A stretch of 64,000 nt of DNA from Verrucomicrobiia bacterium (GTDB lineage Bacteria > Verrucomicrobiota > Verrucomicrobiia > Opitutales > Cerasicoccaceae). The notes beneath the pieces are model-generated. The model had not been told where the DNA came from. It saw only the letters and a program-made list of their open reading frames with translations, and made no database searches. The position numbers and the translations under genes were made by a program. The stretch lies in assembly GCA_030432235.1 (NCBI GenBank), contig JAUIHT010000001.1, positions 310,001-374,000 on the forward strand. Direction: 5' to 3'. How positions within the stretch are numbered: position 1 is the first letter of the stretch; each line of letters opens with the position of its first letter. This document shows, in pieces, positions 36,460 to 44,452 of this stretch.

Positions 36460-36843
36460 ATGCCCATCACTTTCGACCACACCCGCATTCGCGTCAGCGA
36501 CCTCCAGCAATCCATCGACTGGTACTGCCAGACCTGCGGCTTCGAGGTGCTTAAGCGCACCGACAAGTCTCCCAGCGGCAACCAGCTCGCGCACCTGCAA
36601 ATCCCCGGTAGCGCCCACAAGCTGGAGCTGACCTTCTCGCCGGACTTCAAGGTCGAGTTTCCCGAGGACCTCGTCCACACCTGCATCCGCGTCGATGACA
36701 TCGTGGCGCACTGCCAGATGCTGGAAGATGCCGGGGTGGAGGTCTGGCCCGACGGCTGGAAGGAAAAGTTTACCTCCGGTGGCAACAAGATGGCTTTCAT
36801 CACCGACCCGGACGGCTACGAGGTCGAGATATTGGAGCATTGA
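36460..36843 (+). CDS. VOC-family (glyoxalase I-like) protein
   Basis: The protein has 127 residues from ATG 36460. The beta-alpha-beta-beta-beta pattern appears twice: FDHTRIRVSDLQQSIDWYCQTCGFEVLKR and LVHTCIRVDDIVAHCQMLEDAGVEV, ending AFITDPDGYEVEILEH. Metal ligands fit His7, Glu56 (KLELTF), His72 and Glu122 (YEVEIL), as in lactoylglutathione lyase GloA. Length is close to GloA (135). It may therefore detoxify methylglycoxal-type aldehydes, but VOC enzymes are diverse and the exact substrate is open. It is divergent from the aromatic-repeat protein. Confidence 0.82.
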   Translation: MPITFDHTRIRVSDLQQSIDWYCQTCGFEVLKRTDKSPSGNQLAHLQIPGSAHKLELTFSPDFKVEFPEDLVHTCIRVDDIVAHCQMLEDAGVEVWPDGWKEKFTSGGNKMAFITDPDGYEVEILEH

Positions 36844-36900
36844 CGAGCGCCGCTTTTCCGTATGTGAGTGAATGCGCAAATCGCGTATATTCATTCAACT

Positions 36901-37485
36901 ATGAAAAAACACCTCTTCGCACTGGTCGCATTTTTTGCGGTCTTTTTCGTACCCGCTCAAGCTCAGATAACGGGCTGGGGCTACCTCAATTCGTTTCCCT
37001 GGATGTACCTCGAGGACGAAGGGTCCTGGGCCTATCTCTTCGTTGACGGTAACAACTACTGGGCCTACGTTCAGGAGACCGGCGACTATATCTACGCCGG
37101 TGAAGTGACCTCCGGCGGCGATGCGCCGACCTCATTGGTAGGGGCGGTCTTCGTCTTGCAGATTCTCGACGATGGCGAGCGTGGCACGGCGACACTCACG
37201 TGCACCTCGGAGACGGCGGTTCATGTCCTGGTCGAGGTCGGCGACGAATCGTTCGAAGCGACCGGCACTTATGACTACGAGCGCCAGGGCGCGGATACCG
37301 GTTTGCTCCTCATCGAAGTGGTAGACGAAGAGGACCAGATAGACTCCTACTTCAGTCTCATTTTTGACGATGACGGCACCGGCTATTATCTCTCGATCAG
37401 CACCGATCAGGAGGACTTGCCCATTGCCGGTGAAGATGGTCAGTACGGTGTGTTCACCGTCGTCTACTCCACGATTACGGACTAG
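36901..37485 (+). CDS. Small secreted protein with N-terminal aromatic repeat
   Basis: The protein has about 194 residues from ATG 36901 with a clear signal (MKKHLFALVAFFAVFFVPAQA). The mature protein begins with aromatic repeat units (GWGYLNSFPWMYLEDEGSWA; NNYWAYVQETGDYIYAGE), and the rest is a short acidic beta-rich domain (VLQILDDGERGTATLTC...). The aromatic units parallel those at the C-terminus of the protein at 34857-36404. The function is unknown; exported, probably cell-surface or periplasmic. A rho-independent terminator follows at 37513. Confidence 0.68.
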   Translation: MKKHLFALVAFFAVFFVPAQAQITGWGYLNSFPWMYLEDEGSWAYLFVDGNNYWAYVQETGDYIYAGEVTSGGDAPTSLVGAVFVLQILDDGERGTATLTCTSETAVHVLVEVGDESFEATGTYDYERQGADTGLLLIEVVDEEDQIDSYFSLIFDDDGTGYYLSISTDQEDLPIAGEDGQYGVFTVVYSTITD

Positions 37486-37512
37486 TCAGCCGCTCATTCC
37501 GATTTCTTCGCA

Positions 37513-37545
37513 AAAGCGGTCCAGGCTAATCCGGGCCGCTTTTTT
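37513..37545 (+). terminator. Rho-independent terminator
   Basis: AAGCGGTCC and GGGCCGCTT pair over a 10-base loop and are followed by a T-run. It sits 28 bases after the stop of the small aromatic-repeat protein and before the helicase gene. Confidence 0.8.
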
Positions 37546-37592
37546 CGTACCTGCGCTTGCAAAGCCCCGGCGGCGCGTTCCATCCTTGCCCG

Positions 37593-39671
37593 ATGTCCAG
37601 TGAACGCAGCGCGCTTGACGCCTTTTCGCCCATCGACTTCGAGGCGGAGCTGAACCCCGACCAGCTCCGGGCGGTAATGGCGCCGGAGGGTCCCGCGCTG
37701 GTCCTGGCCGGGGCGGGCTCGGGTAAGACGCGCACGCTGACTTACCGCGTGGCCCGCCTACTAGAACTGGGTGTGTGGCCCAACCAGATTCTCCTGCTGA
37801 CCTTTACCAACAAGGCGGCCCGCGAGATGCTCGGGCGCGTGGAGGAGCTGACCGGCGTGCCAGGCTGGAAGTTCTGGGGCGGCACCTTCCACAGCATCGG
37901 ACAAAAGCTCCTGCGGATGCACGGCGAGGCCATCGGCATCGAGAAAAACTTTACCATCATGGACCAGGGCGACGCCGAGGCACTCCTGGCCGACGTCATC
38001 CGCGAGATCGACAGCGCCTACGCCAAGAGCAAGGACAACCCCAAGCCCAAGGTCGTGGCCGAACTCATCAGCTACGCGCGCAATACCTGTCGCGCCCCCT
38101 TTGAAGTGGCCGGGGACCGCTACCCGTGGATCGCCGGCCTGCCGGACGTCGTGCAGGGCTTCGCTACCGCCTATCACGCCCGCAAGCGCGAGCGCCAACT
38201 CTGCGACTACGACGACCTGCTTGAGCTGTGGCTCAAGCTCATGCGCGACCACGAGGAAATCCGCGCGCAGCTCCAACAGCGTTTCCGCCACATCCTCGTC
38301 GACGAGTTCCAGGACACCAACCGGGTGCAGTCCGCCATCATCAACACCCTCGGCGAGCATCACCGCAACGTCATGATCGTGGGTGACAACTGGCAGTGTA
38401 TCTACACCTGGCGCGGCGCGGAGTTCGAGAACATGGCGGAGTTCGCGGAGGTTTATCCCAATCGGGAGATTTACAAAATCGAGACGAACTACCGCTCCAC
38501 GCCGTCCATCCTCGATTTCGCCAACCGCATGATGCTTGGGCACCCGCCCATCGACGGCTACCCGCTGGAGCTTAAAGCCCACAAGCCCGACGGGCAGCTC
38601 CCGCAGGTCATCCCCTGCATGGATACCCGCCAGCAGGCCCGCGCCATCCTTGGCCGCATCGAGGCGCTCTCCATGGAGGGCATCTCGCTGAAGGACATCG
38701 CCGTGCTCTACCGCGCGCACTACCAGGCCATGGATTTGCAACTGGAGCTTTCCCGCGCCGGACTGCCCTTTACTATCACCAGTGGCGTGCGCTTCTTTGA
38801 GCAGGCTCACATCCGCGATCTGGTTGCGCACCTGCGGTTGGTTTCCAACCCACGCGACATTACCGCGTTCAATCGCCTCGCCATGCTCCTGCCCAAGGTC
38901 GGGGCCCGCACCGCCGAGCGCCTCTACAAGTTGGCCGAGAAAGTTGCTTTGCGTGACAAAGCTTCCGTCATCCAGGCCATGACCCACGACGAGGTGCTCA
39001 AGAAAGTGCCCAAGGATGCGCTGGATGATTATCGTGACCTGGGCTTCACCCTGCAGGACATCGAGGAGGGCATGGGCGGTCCCGCCGACAACTCCGGCCA
39101 CGAGGAAGACGAGCAGGTCGACCTCTTCGCCGAGGTCATCTCCGACGAAAAGCGCGCCGCCAAGGCAAAGAGCCCGCAGGAGATTGTCCAGCTCGCCATT
39201 GACGGCTGGTACGGCGACTACATGCGCACCGTCTTCGACAACTGGCAGAGTCGCCGCGACGACCTCGACTCCCTGACGGGCTTCGCCGCGCGCTACGACG
39301 ACATGGCCGAGCTGTTGGCGCAGCTTGTCCTGCTCAACTCCGAGACCAGCGACCGGTCCATCGACCCCGACCAGGAAACCGTTAAGTTAACCACGATTCA
39401 CCAGGCCAAAGGGCTGGAGTTTCCCGTGGTGTTTGTCATCGGTCTGGCCGAGGGACTGCTGCCGCTCAAGCGCGCCATCGAGGAGGGCGACGTCGAGGAA
39501 GAGCGCCGCCTCTTCTATGTGGCCGTTACCCGCGCCAAGGACGAGTTGTACCTCACTTTCCCCAAGGTGTCTGCTGGCGGTGGGCCGCCGCAGTTGCTTG
39601 AGCCCAGCCGCTTCCTGCGGGAAGTCCCCGAGCACCTTTACGACCTCGTTCGCGTGCGCACCGGTTGGTAG
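37593..39671 (+). CDS. UvrD/Rep-family ATP-dependent DNA helicase
   Basis: The protein has 692 residues from ATG 37593 (an in-frame TTG lies at 37557). Superfamily 1A motifs are clear: Walker A AGAGSGKT at residues 39-46, LTFTNKAAREMLGR (motif Ia), DYDDLL, ILVDEFQDTN (motif II), VGDNWQCIYTWRGAE (motif III), and C-terminal TTIHQAKGLEFPVVFVIGL with EERRLFYVAVTRAKDEL (motifs V-VI). Such helicases unwind duplex DNA in repair or replication restart (PcrA/UvrD/Rep). The Q-motif LNPDQLRAV is present. I cannot tell which subgroup it belongs to. Length is normal for the family. Confidence 0.93.
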   Translation: MSSERSALDAFSPIDFEAELNPDQLRAVMAPEGPALVLAGAGSGKTRTLTYRVARLLELGVWPNQILLLTFTNKAAREMLGRVEELTGVPGWKFWGGTFHSIGQKLLRMHGEAIGIEKNFTIMDQGDAEALLADVIREIDSAYAKSKDNPKPKVVAELISYARNTCRAPFEVAGDRYPWIAGLPDVVQGFATAYHARKRERQLCDYDDLLELWLKLMRDHEEIRAQLQQRFRHILVDEFQDTNRVQSAIINTLGEHHRNVMIVGDNWQCIYTWRGAEFENMAEFAEVYPNREIYKIETNYRSTPSILDFANRMMLGHPPIDGYPLELKAHKPDGQLPQVIPCMDTRQQARAILGRIEALSMEGISLKDIAVLYRAHYQAMDLQLELSRAGLPFTITSGVRFFEQAHIRDLVAHLRLVSNPRDITAFNRLAMLLPKVGARTAERLYKLAEKVALRDKASVIQAMTHDEVLKKVPKDALDDYRDLGFTLQDIEEGMGGPADNSGHEEDEQVDLFAEVISDEKRAAKAKSPQEIVQLAIDGWYGDYMRTVFDNWQSRRDDLDSLTGFAARYDDMAELLAQLVLLNSETSDRSIDPDQETVKLTTIHQAKGLEFPVVFVIGLAEGLLPLKRAIEEGDVEEERRLFYVAVTRAKDELYLTFPKVSAGGGPPQLLEPSRFLREVPEHLYDLVRVRTGW

Positions 39672-39768
39672 CAGAGCAATGGTTAATTGAGGGCTTGTCC
39701 CCGTTAACAATCTCTGCTATATAAGAAGTACGTCTTTAATTCAGAAGGCGTGCTTATTCCTTCCTGCT

Positions 39769-40443
39769 ATGAATCATGTACTCCGATGCTTGCCCGTCCT
39801 CGGGCTGCTTTTCACGGTGGCTGCTGCTCCGGCTGCCGTTGTCGTCAAGACACTCAATATTGAAACACCCCTGGGCGGCGATTCCGGTGACTCGGTTCAC
39901 TTCGCCATCTCTCCCTTTGCCGATGGCGCCTCGGATGTGACCATCAATTACCAGGGCACCTCATCGAGCGCAGCGACCACCCTGAGCATGTTCAACCAGT
40001 TCGGGGAGTTCGTTTACGCCAACGCCTTCGGCCGTATTACGGGCGGGACGGACGTCATCTTCAACGCCAGCACCGTCAACGACGGCGGCATACCAGCGCT
40101 GGTGAAAGTCAATCCCGGGGATGTCATCAGCGTAGCTGGTAACGATTTCTTTGGGCGTACCGGCAGCGGGTTGCTACCGGCTGAGCCCGTGGGCGACTGG
40201 ACTTTCGGCGAGGTCGGCTACACCAGCTTCCGGCTGGATATTGGCGCGGACAGCTATTACGGCTGGGCCGAGATCTCCACCAACAGCAGTGCGCAAATTA
40301 CCCTTTACCGCCTCGGCATCGAAACCAGCGAAGGCCAATCCATCACCGTGCCGAATGTCCCCGAGCCCGGCACCTATGCAGCGCTGCTTGCTTTGGCAGT
40401 GATGGGCCTGGCGGTTCGACAACGATTGAAGGGTAAAAAGTGA
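39769..40443 (+). CDS. PEP-CTERM sorting-domain protein
   Basis: The 224-residue protein has a signal peptide (VLGLLFTVAAAPAAV), a beta-rich body with many Ser/Thr/Gly residues and a C-terminal VPEPGTYAALLALAVMGLAVRQRLKGK, which is the PEP-CTERM signal: PEP, a hydrophobic helix and a basic tail. Such proteins are sorted by exosortase to the cell surface or exopolysaccharide. The presence of this signal fits the polysaccharide genes later in the window. No exosortase is seen here. Confidence 0.9.
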   Translation: MNHVLRCLPVLGLLFTVAAAPAAVVVKTLNIETPLGGDSGDSVHFAISPFADGASDVTINYQGTSSSAATTLSMFNQFGEFVYANAFGRITGGTDVIFNASTVNDGGIPALVKVNPGDVISVAGNDFFGRTGSGLLPAEPVGDWTFGEVGYTSFRLDIGADSYYGWAEISTNSSAQITLYRLGIETSEGQSITVPNVPEPGTYAALLALAVMGLAVRQRLKGKK

Positions 40444-40455
40444 TATTACCTATGG

Positions 40456-40614
40456 ATGCGTCTGGGCATCCTGATCCTTGTCGTTGCGTTTGCACCGTCC
40501 CTTTGGGCCGGTAGCCTTGAATTGTGCCGCTTCGGGACGCAGTATGCGTGTGAGCCCTTTCAACCGCCGCCAGGTTTTGAGACGGCGTACCGGTTGTTTC
40601 AGGCGAAGCCCTGA
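40456..40614 (+). CDS. Tiny secreted or membrane-anchored ORF (52 residues)
   Basis: ATG 40456 opens a 52-codon frame that begins with a good signal-like segment (MRLGILILVVAFAPSLWAG) and continues with a short Cys-containing mature part (LELCRFGTQYACEPFQPPPG) ending at TGA 40612. It begins 13 bases after the stop of the PEP-CTERM gene, so it may be translated from the same transcript. Two Cys residues, eight apart, could form a disulfide in the periplasm. No family is recognised; the ORF could be chance. Confidence 0.4.
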   Translation: MRLGILILVVAFAPSLWAGSLELCRFGTQYACEPFQPPPGFETAYRLFQAKP

Positions 40615-40721
40615 GCGCTTTTTTGATATTGTCTCCGTGTTGCTATTAGAGGCCGAATGATCTGGAAATCAGGTCGAAAGTGGATTGTTGTGAAGCATCC
40701 GTTTCTTTATCTTAGTGAATA

Positions 40722-41177
40722 GTGGCCGTTTGGTTATCCAGTAGGATTTATGTCAGTCAGGCTAAGCAAGCCTTTGGAGAGCTGGCGTTGATGGAACTGG
40801 CGGATTTATCTGCCCAGAAGAACTCAGAATTCGGGATAACGGGCTATCTGCTCTACCTCGACGGCCTTTTTGTTCAGTATTTCGAAGGCGACGAGTCTCC
40901 TGTTGAGCAGTTGATGCATAACATCCGGCACGATGGCCGTCATGAGGTTCTCCAGGAAGCCGGTGAGTCCAGACTGGTTGTCCGGCGGTTTCCTACGTGG
41001 TTCATGAGATGGCTGCATCAGGAAGAGCTGGCCCAGGTAAAACTCGCGCGGGATTTGGCCCTGCTGCTTCAGAGTCGCAAGCAGATGGAGAGTACGATTT
41101 GGGAAGCAAGGCTCTGGCTTACGGTTGAAAGGATCGTGGCCCTCGATCAAAAGTTAAAAAAGAGCAAAGATACGTAA
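40722..41177 (+). CDS. BLUF-domain blue-light photoreceptor
   Basis: The protein has 151 residues from GTG 40722. Residues about 7-95 form a BLUF domain: SRIYVSQA, NSEFGITGYLLYLDGLFVQYFEG and RRFPTWFMRW. The flavin-network residues are spaced as in AppA: Tyr10, Asn34 and Gln52 correspond to Tyr21, Asn45 and Gln63. The remaining 55 residues are a helical tail with no output domain (cyclase, EAL or similar), so it is a short BLUF protein that probably signals through a partner. It is followed by a 430-base gap; no partner gene is adjacent. Confidence 0.85.
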   Translation: MAVWLSSRIYVSQAKQAFGELALMELADLSAQKNSEFGITGYLLYLDGLFVQYFEGDESPVEQLMHNIRHDGRHEVLQEAGESRLVVRRFPTWFMRWLHQEELAQVKLARDLALLLQSRKQMESTIWEARLWLTVERIVALDQKLKKSKDT

Positions 41178-41430
41178 AGGCAGTGGTGGAAGCCGTGCTT
41201 GGGCTTTCGTCTTATTGTACCAAAAGCTTTCTCTGGCAGAGTCACAAGGGGCTTGCGCTTTAAGGGCTTAGCACATCGGGTCCAGAGTGTATTTAGGGCT
41301 GTGAATAACTTGCGAACAAAAATGAAAAACTTTCGTTTGCGCTGCTGTGTGGAGACATCAGTGTGTTTTGTCGTTGCCCACCCATCCCTCTGCTTTAGCG
41401 ATCGTACATTACTCTATTGGTAGCGCTAAT
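41178..41430. other. Intergenic region before the nrdB regulatory site
   Basis: No gene is supported in these 253 bases between the BLUF gene and the NrdR-box pair. The DNA is of mixed composition and ORFs through it have no start with a ribosome site or a recognisable product. Confidence 0.4.
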
Positions 41431-41478
41431 TTCCTATATCTAGGGTCTTTTTGCAAAAAAATACACTAGATGTAGTAG
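41431..41478 (+). promoter_or_regulatory. Pair of NrdR boxes upstream of nrdB
   Basis: Two 16-base palindromes fit the NrdR consensus ACACWATATATWGTGT: box A at 41431-41446 (core CTATATCTAG) and box B at 41463-41478 (core CTAGATGTAG). Their centres are exactly 32 bases apart, three helical turns, as expected for cooperative NrdR binding. A TTGACA at 41485-41490 just downstream may be the -35 of the nrdB promoter, with CATGCT 17 bases on as a weak -10. Confidence 0.75.
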
Positions 41479-41612
41479 AGAGGCTTGACAGAAATGATGG
41501 GCGAACGCATGCTCCGAGTCACCCAATGAGGCAAAAACCGGGTCATTTTGGCCCCTATTGATCGCCCAAATACTTATTCTCGAATAATTAACAAATTCAG
41601 CTAGACGACGCT

Positions 41613-42704
41613 ATGGAGGTCACCGAAATCAAGATCGGAAACAAGACGTTCACTTTGGACAAGGATAAGGCCGAGGAGGCCTATCGGGCCAAAATGATCA
41701 TCAACGGCCGCGAGACGATGTTCTTTAACATCCTGCCGCTCAAATACCAGTGGGCCTACGATCTCTACAAGACGATGAAGGCGAATCACTGGGAGCCTGA
41801 GGACGTCCCGATGCAGAAGGATGTCGAGCAGTGGCGCGACACAACCGATCAGATTACCGACATCGACCGCTGGATTATCAAGATGGCCATCGGGTACTTC
41901 TCCGCCGCCGAGGGCATCGTGGGTGACAACATCATCCATGTCGTGCGCGAGTTGGTGACCGCGCCGGAGCTGAAGCTGGCCCTGGGGCGTCACGCGCACG
42001 AGGAAAACATCCACGCGGACAGCCTCGTTTACATGATCTCCTCGCTCGGCATCAACCCGCACGAGTGCGAGGCGATGTTTACCGACGTCAAGACCATCGA
42101 CAAGAAGGCGCAGTTCGTCGTGCGTAATTCCCGCGGCCTGCGTCGCGACCTCGACTTGACCGACACCGCCAACAAGCAGGCGCTGACCAAAAACATTTTC
42201 CTCTTCGGCCAGGTGATGGAGGGGACTCAGTTCTACGGCCTCTTTGGCATGGTGCTGAGCCTTTACCGCCAGTCGAAGTTCCCGGGCATCGGCCAGATGT
42301 TCCGTTACACCCTCCGGGACGAGTCCAACCACATCGAGCTTTTCCGCAACCTGCTCATGGATCTGGTCGAGGAAAATCCCGACGTGTGGACCGCCGAGTT
42401 CAAGGAAGAGCTGCGCGCCACCATGAAGGAGGGCATCGAACTGGAAAAGGAATTTATCCGCGACTGCCTGCCGATCAACGCTCTCGGCCTCTCCCCGGAC
42501 GAGTTCGAGCAGTACATCGACTACATCGCCGACCGCCGCCTTGAGGGTTGCGGCCTGGCCACGCTCAATCAGGGCGTGCAAAATCCCTTCCCCTGGCTCT
42601 CCGAAATGATGGACATCAAGAAGGAAGCCAACTTCTTCGAACAGCGCGTCACCGAATACCAGAAGGCATCCGCCCTCGACGCCGTCGATGACGACGACCT
42701 CTAA
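41613..42704 (+). CDS. nrdB: Ribonucleotide reductase small subunit, class Ic-like
   Basis: The 363-residue R2 protein makes the radical that starts ribonucleotide reduction in R1. Metal ligands are Glu100, Glu131, His134, Glu203, Glu237 and His240 (motifs SAAEGIV, EENIHADS, MEGTQFY, DESNH). The position of the radical tyrosine (Tyr122 in E. coli) is Leu138, and the first ligand is Glu instead of Asp; both features and the spacing match the Chlamydia class Ic enzyme (Phe127, Glu89), which uses a Mn/Fe cofactor. The C-terminal acidic tail would bind R1. nrdA follows at 44453 after two opposite-strand genes, and both have NrdR-box pairs. Confidence 0.93.
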   Translation: MEVTEIKIGNKTFTLDKDKAEEAYRAKMIINGRETMFFNILPLKYQWAYDLYKTMKANHWEPEDVPMQKDVEQWRDTTDQITDIDRWIIKMAIGYFSAAEGIVGDNIIHVVRELVTAPELKLALGRHAHEENIHADSLVYMISSLGINPHECEAMFTDVKTIDKKAQFVVRNSRGLRRDLDLTDTANKQALTKNIFLFGQVMEGTQFYGLFGMVLSLYRQSKFPGIGQMFRYTLRDESNHIELFRNLLMDLVEENPDVWTAEFKEELRATMKEGIELEKEFIRDCLPINALGLSPDEFEQYIDYIADRRLEGCGLATLNQGVQNPFPWLSEMMDIKKEANFFEQRVTEYQKASALDAVDDDDL

Positions 42705-42808
42705 TCTTTTTAACCCAAACCCTTTCAAGAAGCGTCTTTAGTTTTCCTTATTTTAAGTAGCGCTCCAATGCGCTCTTGTGTAAGTGGCATGGTGATAAAA
42801 TGGTAAGC

Positions 42809-42841
42809 GAAGGGCCGCGGAAGGACATGCCGCGGCCCTTC
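42809..42841 (+). terminator. Strong hairpin terminator after nrdB
   Basis: GAAGGGCCGCGG (42809-42820) and CCGCGGCCCTTC (42830-42841) form a perfect 12-base-pair stem over a 9-base loop. It stands 105 bases past the nrdB stop and about 70 bases before the convergent gene's stop, so it may end transcripts from both directions. There is only a weak T-rich tail. Confidence 0.7.
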
Positions 42842-42908
42842 CGTTATGTGCGGTGCAGTCTGGAGCGAGCAGCCCCGCAATCGCGTTTTCCAAACAAACG
42901 TCCTTTGC

Positions 42909-43565
42909 TCACGCGTTGCGCACGAGCCGGAGTTTCCAGGCGGCCGCGACGGTGATAAGGATCACGGCGGAGACGCCCATGGGGTAGGGGTGTGGCGCAA
43001 AGCGTTGCAGCAGTCCGCCGAGGAGCGCTCCGCTGAAATAGGCCAGCCAGCTCCACGCCGGGATCGAGCGATGCGGCGGCACTTTTTTTGCAGACGGGAC
43101 ACCCACCCAGCGACGGATGACCGTGACCAGTGTGTTGGTGACCACTACCGTGCTCACGCCCGTGACGCCGATCTGCTGAACAGCGCTGGCCTGCAAGCCC
43201 ATGGCGAAGGCCGTCAAAACAGGCGCATAGATTTCCGGCAAGCCGAAGAAGAGCGAGGCGGCTCCACCTAGCAACACGCAGCCGGAAATAAAAATCACGC
43301 GTCGGACAGCAGACGACCAGCCGTCGGCCGCCTCCCGCAGGATCCGACATCCGATGGCCGCACCCAGGCAGAAGGCGACGAGTACCAGCCCGGCCAGCCA
43401 GGCGCCTTCGATCTTTACCGTGGCCACGGCCAGCGCCAGCACGACCGAATTGCCCGTCATGTTGGCCGGAAAGACGCCGGCAGTCATGAACCCCGCGGCG
43501 TCGACGCAGCCCGCTCCCAGGCTGAGGGCTATGAGCAGGTGGTCGGACTGGAACCCGCGGGACAT
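42909..43565 (-). CDS. DUF1275 (YoaK-like) membrane protein
   Basis: The protein has 218 residues from ATG 43565. The conserved family opening is seen: LIALSLGAGCVDAAGFMTAGVFPANMTGNSVVLALA, followed by six hydrophobic segments. The pattern TGNSV...A at the first helix pair, then QIGVTGVSTVVVTNTL, marks the DUF1275/YoaK family. No activity is known for these small integral membrane proteins. It is 14 bp after the minus-strand hypothetical gene that starts at 44026, so they may be cotranscribed, and both lie between nrdB and nrdA on the opposite strand. Confidence 0.85.
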   Translation of the reverse strand: MSRGFQSDHLLIALSLGAGCVDAAGFMTAGVFPANMTGNSVVLALAVATVKIEGAWLAGLVLVAFCLGAAIGCRILREAADGWSSAVRRVIFISGCVLLGGAASLFFGLPEIYAPVLTAFAMGLQASAVQQIGVTGVSTVVVTNTLVTVIRRWVGVPSAKKVPPHRSIPAWSWLAYFSGALLGGLLQRFAPHPYPMGVSAVILITVAAAWKLRLVRNA

Positions 43566-43579
43566 GGGCTTACGTGGAA

Positions 43580-44026
43580 TTAGCGGATGGTGAGATCGTC
43601 CTCTTGGGACCATCCTTCAAGGTACACCGAGTCGGCGTCCGCATAAAGAAACTCGAAAAACGCTTCATCTCCATAGGGAATCAGATCTGCCTGGGCGGGC
43701 ATATCCTTGACCACCCAGACGAGGGCGACCTTTTCACCACCGATAATTTCCCGCACGCGTGCCACAAGATTTTCAAAGGCCTCGTGTGGCTTGGGATACA
43801 GCTGATAGTAGACGGCGTATTCCGAGAATGAGAGGTAGACAGATTCTTCGATGGAGCAGAACTCGATGACGCGCTCGTTATCGCGGTTCTTTATTTCAAA
43901 TCCGATAAACGGGTCTCCCTCTTCGTCGGTTTCTTCCGAGAGGACCAGCATTTCAAAGATATCCGCATGCTCCTGTTTTATGTACTCGTAAAGTCGTGTC
44001 CCGATGACATCGTCCTCGATTTCCAT
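43580..44026 (-). CDS. Acidic hypothetical protein
   Basis: The 148-residue soluble protein is strongly acidic with Glu/Asp-rich stretches (EEDVIGT..., ETDEEGDP, GWSQEDDL). Its alternating beta and helix pattern (VALVWVVKDM; AYYQLYPKPHEAFENLVARVREII) suggests a small alpha/beta fold. No signal peptide or catalytic motif is seen. I do not recognise the family. Start ATG 44026 leaves about 130 bases to the NrdR-box pair of the divergent nrdA. Confidence 0.6.
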   Translation of the reverse strand: MEIEDDVIGTRLYEYIKQEHADIFEMLVLSEETDEEGDPFIGFEIKNRDNERVIEFCSIEESVYLSFSEYAVYYQLYPKPHEAFENLVARVREIIGGEKVALVWVVKDMPAQADLIPYGDEAFFEFLYADADSVYLEGWSQEDDLTIR

Positions 44027-44174
44027 GGTGCGAAAAAGGTGCCCAAGTCTTTTTCCGCGAGCAAGCCAATAGGTGGGAATGTGGTAAAGTGTTCTGTCAC
44101 CGTTTGGTCACACGCGTGTAACGAAAAATCGGTTGGTGAAGAACTTTTCACAAAAAAACCTTTGACAGTCCCGA

Positions 44175-44222
44175 TTACTAGATATTGTGTTGAGCGACTA
44201 TCTTGGACACAAGATATAGTAA
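44175..44222 (+). promoter_or_regulatory. Pair of NrdR boxes upstream of nrdA
   Basis: Box A at 44175-44190 (TTACTAGATATTGTGT) and box B at 44207-44222 (ACACAAGATATAGTAA) both match the NrdR-box consensus, and their centres are exactly 32 bases apart, the same spacing as at nrdB. TTGACA at 44162-44167 lies directly upstream and may be a -35 hexamer overlapped by box A. The leader to ATG 44453 is about 230 bases. Confidence 0.8.
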
Positions 44223-44452
44223 ATATAACTCTCGCTTTGCATGGCAATAAGTTCCAACAACTTACCATTGTGCGCGCGGCGCGAGGTGCTTTTATCAAGC
44301 GTTATGTTTCAACCCCGCGCCGCTGCGCCCCATTGCATCGGCTAGCTATCGAGAGTGGTTTTCCGCTCTTTTCAGACCCGCTTTCGCAGACCTGCAAACC
44401 TGACATACTATCTATTAACATCTAGACCGACCCAGAAAGGAAAACCTGTCCT

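Noticed and set aside
36405-36803. N-terminal extension of the aromatic-repeat protein
   Set aside because: It lies entirely over the opposite-strand glyoxalase gene and precedes a normal signal peptide at 36404.
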